64,000 nucleotides of DNA, taken from contig NVXU02000015.1 in assembly GCA_002734065.2 (NCBI GenBank), positions 40,456 through 104,455 on the forward strand, read 5' to 3'. The notes beneath the pieces are model-generated. The model was given only the letters and a program-made list of their open reading frames with translations. It had not been told where the DNA came from and ran no database searches. Below are positions 17,369 to 24,897 of this stretch, piece after piece; position 1 is the stretch's first letter; every line of letters starts with the position of its first letter. Source of the DNA: Fluviicola sp. (GTDB lineage Bacteria; Bacteroidota; Bacteroidia; Flavobacteriales_D; Crocinitomicaceae). The position numbers and the translations under genes are program-made.

Positions 17369-17399
17369 GTTCTCAAATTTTATCACTACATTTAATCAA

Positions 17400-18629
17400 A
17401 TGAAACTACTTTCACCACCTAAAACTGAATACGTTGATTTCTATGATCAATCCAAGTTCAAGTTAGTTTGGAACTTTGCTGTCGCAGTCATGTTCTTAAT
17501 GGCGATCGTTTCTGTTTCCAATTTTTCCAACGAAAATTACTCACACATTCCTAATGTAATTGCCATTGGTATTTGCCTTGCGGTGTTATTCACCTTGTAT
17601 AAAACGAAAAAATACAGAATTATAAGCATTTTAGGAACATTGAGTATTTTTCTACTTATTTCCATTACTTTTTTCTTACAAAAGAATGTCATCCACTACA
17701 CTACTCCATTGTGGATGTTGCTCAATATTATTCTTGCTTTCTTTATTCTCGGTAAAAAATGGGGCATACCAATGCTTTTAGCACATTTTACCGTCATGTT
17801 TTTCTATTTTTCGTTCAATTTAAAGTCAAACATCGAAGGTTTACCGCCTTTTGATCAATTAGACATCCTAAATTACATCATTGAAACTGCAATTATAGGA
17901 GCAGGGCTTCTGTACATTCTTTTGCAATACATTAAGACAACAGATTATGCCGAGAATCAAATAAAGCGATCTAATGAAGCGTTGCAAGAGCAAAATGACT
18001 TAATTTCTACACAAAATAGAGAGAAAGAAATGATGCTGAAAGAAATTCATCATCGGGTAAAGAACAACTTGCAAATTATCACAAGTATTCTTCGTTTACA
18101 GTCCTACGAAATCGAAGATAAATCGCACTTAGAGACCTTCAACGAAGCTATTAATAGAGTGAGTTCTATTTCCTTAATTCATGAAAAGATGTATCAATCT
18201 GACATGTTGACTAATTTTGATATGGAAGATTATTTCAAATCTTTGGCCATGAATATTATTGCCAGTTATTCTTCAGAAAAAGAAATCATTATTGTTGCAA
18301 AATCTACCCTGAAAAGTGTGCAAGACAAATCGATTGTTCCGATTGCCTTAATTTATAACGAATTAATAACGAATTCTGTGAAGCATGCCTTTAAAGAGGT
18401 AGAATTTCCTAAAATTTCGGTAGAATTCAGCTATATTGATGCTGACACCTACAAAATGACCTATTCAGACAATGGTAGATGGAAAGAGGAGTCAGAAGAT
18501 TCTTTCGGAACAGAAATGATTTCAATAATGACGGAACAATTAGAAGGAGAATACGAGGTCGTTAAGAATGATTCTGGAACAACTTATCAGTTTGTGTTCA
18601 AGAATATTGATTTGACGTCTAGCCGTTAA
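17400..18629 (+). CDS. Membrane sensor histidine kinase, HisKA_2 type
   Basis: A 409-residue kinase with six predicted transmembrane helices (within residues 20-190), a short coiled coil (NEALQEQNDLISTQNREKEM) and a HisKA_2 phosphoacceptor region with the motif EIHHRVKNNLQII. A HATPase domain follows (YNELITNSVKHAF, then YSDNGRWKEES and FGTEMISIMTEQLEGEY). No periplasmic sensor domain is present, so the signal is probably sensed in or near the membrane. No response regulator is adjacent. The frame is open from a TTG at 17367, but that codon lies in a terminator, so the ATG at 17400 is chosen. It overlaps the convergent channel gene by 11 bases. Confidence 0.88.
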   Translation: MKLLSPPKTEYVDFYDQSKFKLVWNFAVAVMFLMAIVSVSNFSNENYSHIPNVIAIGICLAVLFTLYKTKKYRIISILGTLSIFLLISITFFLQKNVIHYTTPLWMLLNIILAFFILGKKWGIPMLLAHFTVMFFYFSFNLKSNIEGLPPFDQLDILNYIIETAIIGAGLLYILLQYIKTTDYAENQIKRSNEALQEQNDLISTQNREKEMMLKEIHHRVKNNLQIITSILRLQSYEIEDKSHLETFNEAINRVSSISLIHEKMYQSDMLTNFDMEDYFKSLAMNIIASYSSEKEIIIVAKSTLKSVQDKSIVPIALIYNELITNSVKHAFKEVEFPKISVEFSYIDADTYKMTYSDNGRWKEESEDSFGTEMISIMTEQLEGEYEVVKNDSGTTYQFVFKNIDLTSSR

Positions 18630-19416
18630 TCATTTCTTTTCCGCATTGATTGCAATAAACAGAACCGAAGGGATTGTCGTGTTGACAATTCTCACAAAGG
18701 TTATCATCTTCATGATTGTCCTTAAACCTTGCCATTTCGACGGAAATTAGCCCTGTTGGCACTGCAATGATAGCATAACCGAGAATCATCATTACCGAGG
18801 ACAGCATTTTCCCAAAAACAGTGTACGGAACGACGTCGCCATAACCTACCGTTGTTGTTGTTACAATTGCCCAATAAATACTTGCTGGAATGCTGTCAAA
18901 ACCGTGTTCTCCCCCTTCGATAACGTACATTACTGTTCCTGCCATGACCATCATCAGTACAACGAAGAATAAAAACACCATGATTTTATAGTAACTTGCT
19001 TTGAGAGAATGGGCGAGCAATTGAGATTCTGAAGTGAACCTACTCAGTTTTAATATTCTGAAAATTCTCAATAATCTTGCCGCTCTTACAACTCGTAATG
19101 AGGCATAACCAGAAATAAATGGACTGATAAATGTAGGAACAATAGAAATTAAGTCAATGATTCCCCACCAACTGAAGATGTATTTTAACGGTCTTGGAGA
19201 AATGATTATTCTCAGCAGGTATTCTATCGTAAAGAGAATAGTGAATCCCCATTCGATGTAAAACAGTTCTTCTTGAAAGGATTCACGCCAAGCTGGAACG
19301 CTTTCAAACATAATTACTAAGACGGAGATCAGAATTAGAAACAATAAAGTAATGTCAAAGGTCTTTCCTGATTTGGAGGTTGTTCCGAAGATTATGTTGT
19401 AGAGTTTTTGCTTCAC
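18619..19416 (-). CDS. Voltage-gated potassium channel family protein with C-terminal zinc ribbon
   Basis: A 265-residue six-helix ion channel. S1 begins near residue 22 (FDITLLFLILISVLVIMFES). S4 has the spaced arginines (SLRVVRAARLLRIFRILKLSRF), and the pore carries the potassium selectivity filter TTTTVGYGDVVP. The last 30 residues form a CENC...CNQC zinc ribbon, an addition not needed for conduction and possibly regulatory. The gene starts with GTG at 19416; the next Met (residue 36) would remove part of S1. It is convergent with, and overlaps, the histidine kinase gene. Confidence 0.88.
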   Translation of the reverse strand: MKQKLYNIIFGTTSKSGKTFDITLLFLILISVLVIMFESVPAWRESFQEELFYIEWGFTILFTIEYLLRIIISPRPLKYIFSWWGIIDLISIVPTFISPFISGYASLRVVRAARLLRIFRILKLSRFTSESQLLAHSLKASYYKIMVFLFFVVLMMVMAGTVMYVIEGGEHGFDSIPASIYWAIVTTTTVGYGDVVPYTVFGKMLSSVMMILGYAIIAVPTGLISVEMARFKDNHEDDNLCENCQHDNPFGSVYCNQCGKEMING

Positions 19417-19483
19417 CAGATAAAGGTAATAAAAAAGAAGATATGATTGTTGATCGTAGTTAACATCATTATCGATAAAAATT

Positions 19484-19623
19484 GGTTCTATGTTGATTTA
19501 GATGGGTGCTTAGTTTCTCGCGCAGATTACGCAGATTAACGCAGACAGGGCTGTGTCTCATTGTATGTCGAATGTTATTTAAGAGTTCTTAATTTAACTA
19601 CCCTCCTAAATCAACATAGAGCC
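19484..19623. mobile_element. MITE-like 140-bp element with terminal inverted repeats
   Basis: The left end (19484-19507) and the reverse complement of the right end (19600-19623) match at 21 of 24 positions, with the core CTATGTTGATTTAG. The interior contains CGCAGATTACGCAGATTAAC and no open frame. The same left end and an inner right-end motif (AATTTAACTACCC) bound the larger element at 7037-7525, so this is a repeat family in the genome. Confidence 0.65.
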
Positions 19624-19659
19624 TAAAAATTAAGCTTTACTATTTCCATTTTTTGGAAC

Positions 19660-19737
19660 TAATTTCGCGTTAGGGATAGAAGCGACATCCTTTTTTGGAA
19701 AAAAAGATATAGCGAATAGCCCGCCCGAACGCCCAAA
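19660..19737. repeat. Imperfect inverted-repeat element
   Basis: CGCGTTAGGGATAGAAGCG...ATCC, T6, GG, A7, GATATAGCGAATAGCCCG forms an imperfect long hairpin and ends in a G+C-rich CCCGCCCGAACGCCC. It resembles an intergenic element I have seen repeatedly in Flavobacteriia, but I cannot confirm that here. It touches the left copy of the ahcY repeat. Confidence 0.35.
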
Positions 19738-19744
19738 ACAAAAA

Positions 19745-19770
19745 AAAGGGACATCATCCGACATCCCTTT
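19745..19770 (-). terminator. Terminator in the left ahcY remnant, now serving the OmpA operon
   Basis: On the minus strand AAAGGGATGTC pairs with GATGTCCCTTT around a 4-base loop (two wobble pairs) and continues into T8. It is the counterpart of the ahcY terminator and is the first terminator downstream of the ompA-like gene. Confidence 0.75.
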
Positions 19771-19791
19771 CTCTTACAATAGAATTCTCTA

Positions 19792-19866
19792 TTAATATCT
19801 GTAGTGATCCACCTTGTAGGGTCCTTCAATTTTCACATCGATATAATCAGCTTGTTCTTGTGTCAA
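19792..19866 (-). pseudogene. Orphan 3' fragment of S-adenosylhomocysteinase gene
   Basis: The minus strand encodes [19 protein letters not shown] followed by DHYRY and a stop, identical at the protein level to the C-terminus of the intact AhcY at 60676-61986. Four nucleotides differ and all four changes are synonymous (Val, Ile, Pro, Val codons). There is no start and no upstream part, so it cannot be functional by itself. The pattern suggests that both copies evolved as working genes before being brought together in this genome. Confidence 0.92.
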
Positions 19867-19900
19867 GAATAAACTATTTTTATTATTCCTAAATTATGCT

Positions 19901-21724
19901 TTAAATTTTAATAATCTTGAATTCTGTCCTTCGGTTCTCTTGATGTTCTTTTTCAGAACAGCGAACACCATTCTTACATCGGTTAATTAATTGAGACTCA
20001 CCAAAACCTTTTCCAGTAATCCTATTAGGATTTGAAATTTTACCTTTAATATAGTCTGCTGATGCTTTCGCACGCTTATCCGATAATGATAAATTAGTTG
20101 CATCGCTGCCTCTACTGTCTGTATGTGACCCTAATTCAACTTCCATTGAAGGGTTTTCGTTCATCACCTTAACAATCTTATCAAGTTCTAAAGCAGCGTC
20201 AGGTCTAATTATATATTTACCCAAATCAAAGTAAATGGGTCGTACATCGATGAGGTCCTCTAAGTTCGTTTCCCCTTCAGTAATTAGCTCCATAGATAAA
20301 TCAACTTCGTCTGATATTTTATATTGACCTGGCGTGTTAATAATCTTGTCGTATTTACTAGATTTAGATAAATAACCTTCCGCTACTATTTTTATCATAT
20401 AATTTAATTTATCATTCAATTTTGCTCCTTCAAGTTTCTTTAAAAAACTACCTGCAGAGGTTGTTGTATACTCCTCCTCTTCTCCTGTAGATAAATCTAC
20501 CAAAAATATTTTTGCATTGCCTATTGGCTGGTTCGTTTTACTATCAGTAATTATTCCCAAAATCGAAATGCCAAAATCTTTATTTAATGTTATATTCCTA
20601 GTATATTCTTGGGACGCTTCTATAGTTGGGATTTTCTCAATTGATGAATAGTAGCTTTCTAAATCTGTTGCAACTTGATAAGTAGTATTCGGATCAACGT
20701 TAAATTGATATTCTCCTTTAGAATTTGTCAAGACTTTGGATATCTCCTGTCCATTACTACCTAAAACTCGTACTTCAGCATCTGAAAGAGGCGTACCATT
20801 CACATCAGTGACAACTCCTTGTAAAAAGCTAACATTTGCAAATTTTTCACTATTAATGAAATAATAGAGATCGTCACTCCCTTTACCTCCTTCTCGGTTG
20901 GAAGAAAAATAACCAGAGTATTGATCACTCGATATAATGAAAGAAAAATCATCTGCAGGAGAATTTATAGGTGCTTCAAGAGCTTTGACATCACTTACGC
21001 CTCCATAAGTTTGAGCAGCATAAATATCCAAGCCCCCCATTCCATTATGTCCATCAGAAGAGAAAAATAATATCCCTTCTTTATGTATGAAAGGAAACAT
21101 TTCATTTCCGGCTGTATTTATCTTTGATCCCATATTCAAAGGTCTCCCCCATGTTCCGTCTTCATTTCGATTAACTGAATAGATATCAGTCCCGCCGTAT
21201 CCTCCTGGCATATTAGATGTGAAATACAATGTCATTCCATCACCAGATAATGAAGGCTGGCCAACACTATAATCTGGATGGTTGAATGGAACATTTTGTG
21301 GCTTAGACCACTTTCCAGCAATTAACCTAGATGTCACTATCTTTAATGTTAAAACTTCTTTGTTATCGTATTGGTTTTGGGTATATACCATAAAGTCAGA
21401 AGCATTATTAAATGAAGCTGGACCTTCATTGTACTTCTTATTTCTCTTTTTATTGAAATATTTTACATTTTGTAATTCTCCAGCTCCGCCTGGATCCGTG
21501 ATAAACAAATCATAATATTCCAAATTATTACCGTCCCATTTTCTTTTTACCACAGTGTTTACATCCCTTGATGATGCAAAAACAATTTGTCCATTAAAAA
21601 ATGTTGGTCCAAAGTCAGATTCCTCGGAGTTAATTTCCAAATTTCTAATTTTAAAACGCTCATCCTCTCCTGCGAGAGCATTCAAACTAGACAATACAAG
21701 TAATCCTAATATAATTTTTTTCAT
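19901..21724 (-). CDS. OmpA-family protein with PD40 propeller and peptidoglycan-binding domain
   Basis: A 607-residue secreted or outer-membrane protein with a signal peptide (MKKIILGLLVLSSLNALA). Residues about 25-290 are PD40/WD40-like propeller blades (DFGPTFFNGQIVFASSRD, QPSLSGDGMTLYFTSNMPGG, EGILFFSSDGHNGMGGLDIY). Two carboxypeptidase-regulatory-like beta-sandwiches follow (VTDVNGTPLSDAEVRVLGSN and ITDSKTNQPIGNAKIFLVDL). The C-terminus is an OmpA domain (VELGSHTDSRGSDATNLSLS, residues about 500-607) that would bind peptidoglycan. It lies 8 bases downstream of the PorP-like gene, an arrangement typical of T9SS accessory operons. It probably ties the barrel to the cell wall. Confidence 0.9.
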   Translation of the reverse strand: MKKIILGLLVLSSLNALAGEDERFKIRNLEINSEESDFGPTFFNGQIVFASSRDVNTVVKRKWDGNNLEYYDLFITDPGGAGELQNVKYFNKKRNKKYNEGPASFNNASDFMVYTQNQYDNKEVLTLKIVTSRLIAGKWSKPQNVPFNHPDYSVGQPSLSGDGMTLYFTSNMPGGYGGTDIYSVNRNEDGTWGRPLNMGSKINTAGNEMFPFIHKEGILFFSSDGHNGMGGLDIYAAQTYGGVSDVKALEAPINSPADDFSFIISSDQYSGYFSSNREGGKGSDDLYYFINSEKFANVSFLQGVVTDVNGTPLSDAEVRVLGSNGQEISKVLTNSKGEYQFNVDPNTTYQVATDLESYYSSIEKIPTIEASQEYTRNITLNKDFGISILGIITDSKTNQPIGNAKIFLVDLSTGEEEEYTTTSAGSFLKKLEGAKLNDKLNYMIKIVAEGYLSKSSKYDKIINTPGQYKISDEVDLSMELITEGETNLEDLIDVRPIYFDLGKYIIRPDAALELDKIVKVMNENPSMEVELGSHTDSRGSDATNLSLSDKRAKASADYIKGKISNPNRITGKGFGESQLINRCKNGVRCSEKEHQENRRTEFKIIKI

Positions 21725-21732
21725 AATTCTAA

Positions 21733-22665
21733 TTAAAAATAACGTGGTGAAGTAATCTTAGATTTACTCCCTCTATAGAATAAATCATATCTAAGCATCA
21801 CTTCGTGTGACCCTTGATTATAGGTGATTGTTCTAAAGTTATAAGAGAAATCATACGAATAACCTATACGCAGGCTTTCTTTGAAAGTATAACCAATTAG
21901 AATTCCTACTGCATCATTCCACCTCCACATTGCTCCAATTTCAAACTTCTTATTAAAAATAAGCATATTTGTTAAGTCTGCAGTTATAGGTGCACCGTAT
22001 GTTGCCCTAACGAAGGTTGCTGGTTTCCATTCTATTTTTTTAGAAAGATTGAAAATACCTCCTGCTGTAAAATAAAAATTCTGAACCTCTTTTGCTCCTA
22101 AAGGATCCACATTGTTAATTGAATTTCGATAATTACTCAATAATATTTTAGGTGTACTTAATCCGATATAGAAATGCTCATTTGTATAAAGTAAACCAAA
22201 ACCAAAATCATAAGTAAGGTCATTTCTCGAAGAATTGGCTATTGCGATATCTCCTGTAGATGTTGATGTTAACGATGACAAATTTCTATCGAATTGCGTT
22301 ATCCCTCCTTTAATTCCGAATGCTAATCTATTTTTACTATTTAGTTTAAGCATATAAGCGATATCAACATTTGCAGAGAAGGTGTTTACAGGTCCAATTC
22401 TATCATTCATAACAGAAAGCCCCATTGCCAACGTATTTTTATAAATTGGTGAGTTAATCGTTAATGTTTGAGTTGTAGGAGCTCCCTCAACACCAATCCA
22501 TTGACTTCTGTGCAATAAAGTGGCCGAAAACATTCCTCTATTACCTGCATAGGCAGGATTCACCGCCATTGTATTAAATGCGTAATGAGTAAACATTGGA
22601 TCTGATTGTGCGCTTACATTAAAAGTAGACACAAAAATTATTAAAAGCGTAATTATATTTTTCAT
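21733..22665 (-). CDS. PorP/SprF-like outer-membrane protein of the type-B cargo operon
   Basis: A 310-residue protein with a signal peptide (MKNIITLLIIFVSTFNVSAQ) and the family signatures MFTHYAFNTMAVNPAYAGNRG and LLHRSQWIGVEGAP, ending in SHEVMLRYDLFYRG. In Flavobacterium johnsoniae SprF is needed for SprB to reach the surface, and many PorP/SprF paralogues are encoded beside proteins with type-B sorting domains. Here the upstream gene (29 bases away) encodes such a protein, so this barrel is probably its dedicated partner. It is clearly divergent from the core copy at 4540-5478. Confidence 0.9.
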   Translation of the reverse strand: MKNIITLLIIFVSTFNVSAQSDPMFTHYAFNTMAVNPAYAGNRGMFSATLLHRSQWIGVEGAPTTQTLTINSPIYKNTLAMGLSVMNDRIGPVNTFSANVDIAYMLKLNSKNRLAFGIKGGITQFDRNLSSLTSTSTGDIAIANSSRNDLTYDFGFGLLYTNEHFYIGLSTPKILLSNYRNSINNVDPLGAKEVQNFYFTAGGIFNLSKKIEWKPATFVRATYGAPITADLTNMLIFNKKFEIGAMWRWNDAVGILIGYTFKESLRIGYSYDFSYNFRTITYNQGSHEVMLRYDLFYRGSKSKITSPRYF

Positions 22666-22694
22666 AATGATTCTATTTAAATCTTGTTATTTAA

Positions 22695-24689
22695 TTATCT
22701 GGTTAAATAAATATATCCTGTCATTGGTTTTCTTCCGTCACTTAATTCAAAAACATAGAAATAAGAACCAACTGGTAATTCGTCATTGTTTACAAAGTTG
22801 GGAGCCTCTGATCTTCCATTCCAGTTGTTCTGATAGTTATCCGAAGAGTACACCAAATTGCCCCATCTATTAAATATTTGCAATTTAGAGTTAGGGTAGT
22901 CATAGATGCCTTGAATTTCAAAAACATCATTCACCTCATCAAAATTTGGTGAAAAAACTTGTGGAATAATAATTTCGCAAGGATCTGAATCTAGGTAGTT
23001 AAAAGAGTCATCGTTATCGCAATTGTCAATTATTCCATCTTCATTCTCATCATATTCATCAATAGTTAGAATACCATCACCGTCATCATCTGGATCTTGA
23101 AAATCAAGTCTCCCATCACCGTCAGTATCATTTGAAGGGAACCAGTTCATTTCCCAGAAATCATCCCAACCATTATTATTCACATCTGTAAAATTGTCAA
23201 GAACTCCATTTTTATCAGCATCATTTTGCCAAGGAGCTGATTCAGCAATATCAAAAATTCCATCATTATCCGAATCTAAATCTAAATTATCTGGAATACC
23301 ATCAGAATCTGTATCACCATTATTCGATGAAGTAATTAATTCATCATAATCTGATGTTCCATCGTTATCATCATCCAAATCATAATAGTTTACAACTCCA
23401 TCCATATCTGAATCAGTTGAAACCACAAATACAACTATATCAGTAACACAACCAGGTACAGGAAGATTGTCATCACAAACTACATACTCCAGAGTATCTA
23501 ATCCTTCAAAATCAGTCATGGGAGAATAATTAATAGTTCCATCTGAATTTATTGTCACCGTTCCTCCTTGATTCGTAGTAAACGGAAATACTGGTGAAGA
23601 AACAACTAAAATAACTGTTTCAACATCAGTGTTATTACCTAGAATGTCAACATTCAAAGTGTCAGAGTTTAAATCTACATAAATTAATTCATCACCACCA
23701 GTTGGTATATCATTGATACATGTGATAGTAATAAAAACAGTATCGACTATCACTTCAATACCATCTGTTACAACATATGTCACAGTGTCACTCCCACAAA
23801 AGTCTGGGTTTGGCGTGTATGTTAATGTTCCATTTGCATTGATAGAAATAACTCCATTTGAAGGGCCTGAGGTAGTTAAAATAGTTAGAATATCTCCATC
23901 AATGTCTGAATCGTTATCTAATAAACCGGAAGTTGTTGTCCCGAAACTGTCTTCATTAACAACTAAATTTTCATTCCCTCCGACTGGTATATCATTGATA
24001 CAATTAACCACTATAAACAGCGTATCGATGGTTATCAACATTCCGTCGCTCACTTCATAATACATTGTGTCAACACCACACCAGTTAGGATTAGGCGTAT
24101 AATCAAATGTACCATTCGCGTTATTCGACACTGTTCCATTAAAAGGTCCGGTGGTAGCTCCAATGGTTAATGGATCTCCTTCAACATCAGTGTTGTTTGA
24201 AAGTAAATCAGGAGTTGTTATTGTAGGACCATCTTCATCCATAGTAATTACTTCACTACCAGAATTGGGTGCATCATTAATGCAATTTAATGTCAAAAAC
24301 AATGTGTCTTCTACAACCACGAAACCATCTGAAACACCGTAAACAATTGTGTCGACTCCACAAAAATCTGGTGCTGTATAATACAGAATACTACCTGTTA
24401 CATAGTTATATATAAAAGTCCCACTTACAGAACCTGTTACATAAACTACATTCAAAGAATCACCATCTGCATCAAAATTATTGGATAACAGGTTGTTAAT
24501 CGTAACGGGTAAAGCATCTTCATCAACTGTCAGGGATTCATTCCCTGTTGTAGGTGGAGTGTTTGGGGGTTGAAAGTCAATACTTGCCTCACTAAAAAAT
24601 GCAGTAAATACTACAGAGAATGTTAAGATCAATCTACAAATTTGAAGATTAATCGTCTTTCTTGAAGAAACATTTGCGAATAATTTCAT
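22695..24689 (-). CDS. Surface protein with cadherin-like repeats, calcium-binding repeats and type-B (CHU_C) sorting domain
   Basis: A 664-residue secreted protein. After a signal peptide (to about residue 36) come four tandem cadherin-like/VCBS-type repeats of about 90 residues (marker: DEDGPTITTPDLLSNNTDVE and GTFDYTPNPNWCGVDTMYYE). A thrombospondin-3-like Asp-rich region follows (about residues 425-575, DSDMDGVVNYYDLDDDNDG and similar), expected to bind many calcium ions. The last 85 residues are the gliding-motility-associated type-B CTD (IPQVFSPNFDEVNDVFEIQG, LQIFNRWGNLVYSSDNYQNN, GYIYLTR). First gene of the operon with the PorP-like and OmpA-like genes; export by T9SS is expected. Confidence 0.92.
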   Translation of the reverse strand: MKLFANVSSRKTINLQICRLILTFSVVFTAFFSEASIDFQPPNTPPTTGNESLTVDEDALPVTINNLLSNNFDADGDSLNVVYVTGSVSGTFIYNYVTGSILYYTAPDFCGVDTIVYGVSDGFVVVEDTLFLTLNCINDAPNSGSEVITMDEDGPTITTPDLLSNNTDVEGDPLTIGATTGPFNGTVSNNANGTFDYTPNPNWCGVDTMYYEVSDGMLITIDTLFIVVNCINDIPVGGNENLVVNEDSFGTTTSGLLDNDSDIDGDILTILTTSGPSNGVISINANGTLTYTPNPDFCGSDTVTYVVTDGIEVIVDTVFITITCINDIPTGGDELIYVDLNSDTLNVDILGNNTDVETVILVVSSPVFPFTTNQGGTVTINSDGTINYSPMTDFEGLDTLEYVVCDDNLPVPGCVTDIVVFVVSTDSDMDGVVNYYDLDDDNDGTSDYDELITSSNNGDTDSDGIPDNLDLDSDNDGIFDIAESAPWQNDADKNGVLDNFTDVNNNGWDDFWEMNWFPSNDTDGDGRLDFQDPDDDGDGILTIDEYDENEDGIIDNCDNDDSFNYLDSDPCEIIIPQVFSPNFDEVNDVFEIQGIYDYPNSKLQIFNRWGNLVYSSDNYQNNWNGRSEAPNFVNNDELPVGSYFYVFELSDGRKPMTGYIYLTR

Positions 24690-24852
24690 TAGTTTATTTA
24701 TTAATAATAATGTTTGCCCTACAACTTAAGGACTTTACAAAGGTTAAAATTATAATTATTTATTACGTATTCATCCGTTGAGAATACTTACTTATTTTAA
24801 AAACTGTTCTTATTGAACTTCACTTTTTTATTTTATTTCTTTCATAAATTAA
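24690..24852. other. Spacer upstream of the type-B surface protein gene
   Basis: An AT-rich spacer without a gene. On the minus strand TAACCTTTG occurs near 24741-24749, close to the Bacteroidota -7 consensus but with one extra base. No other feature is seen before the terminator of the upstream giant gene. Confidence 0.3.
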
Positions 24853-24889
24853 AAACAGTAAATAGGATTCTGAATCCTATTTACTGTTT
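24853..24889 (-). terminator. Terminator after giant HYR protein A
   Basis: A perfect 18-base stem (24853-24870 with 24872-24889) around a single central base. On the minus strand it runs into T5. It lies 9 bases after the stop of the 3815-residue protein gene and separates it from the type-B operon. Confidence 0.85.
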
Positions 24890-24897
24890 GAATAAAC

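Larger units (their letters stand above)
17124..17399. other. Hairpin-rich spacer after groEL
   Basis: No gene is seen. The spacer holds an inverted pair TCGAGAGCCTCA (17164-17175) and TGAGGCTCTCGA (17227-17238), a related motif near 17140 (TTTCGAGTACCTCAATG), two terminators annotated separately, and between them an imperfect 13-base hairpin (about 17290-17322). The TTG-initiated extension of the following kinase frame would begin inside the last terminator. Confidence 0.6.
19738..19866. repeat. Left direct repeat: duplicated ahcY 3' end plus terminator
   Basis: These 129 bases match 60622-60750 with five substitutions and no gaps, in the same orientation. They comprise the last 24 codons and stop of ahcY, the short trailer and the terminator. 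Outside 19738 and 19866 the similarity stops abruptly. The two copies bracket the accessory block. Confidence 0.93.

Noticed and set aside
19738..19866. Left ahcY copy explained as ordinary tandem duplication
   Set aside because: The copies are 41 kb apart with a whole block of genes between them, and the differences are all silent in the coding part, which fits transfer from a related gene better than a fresh local duplication. It cannot be fully excluded.
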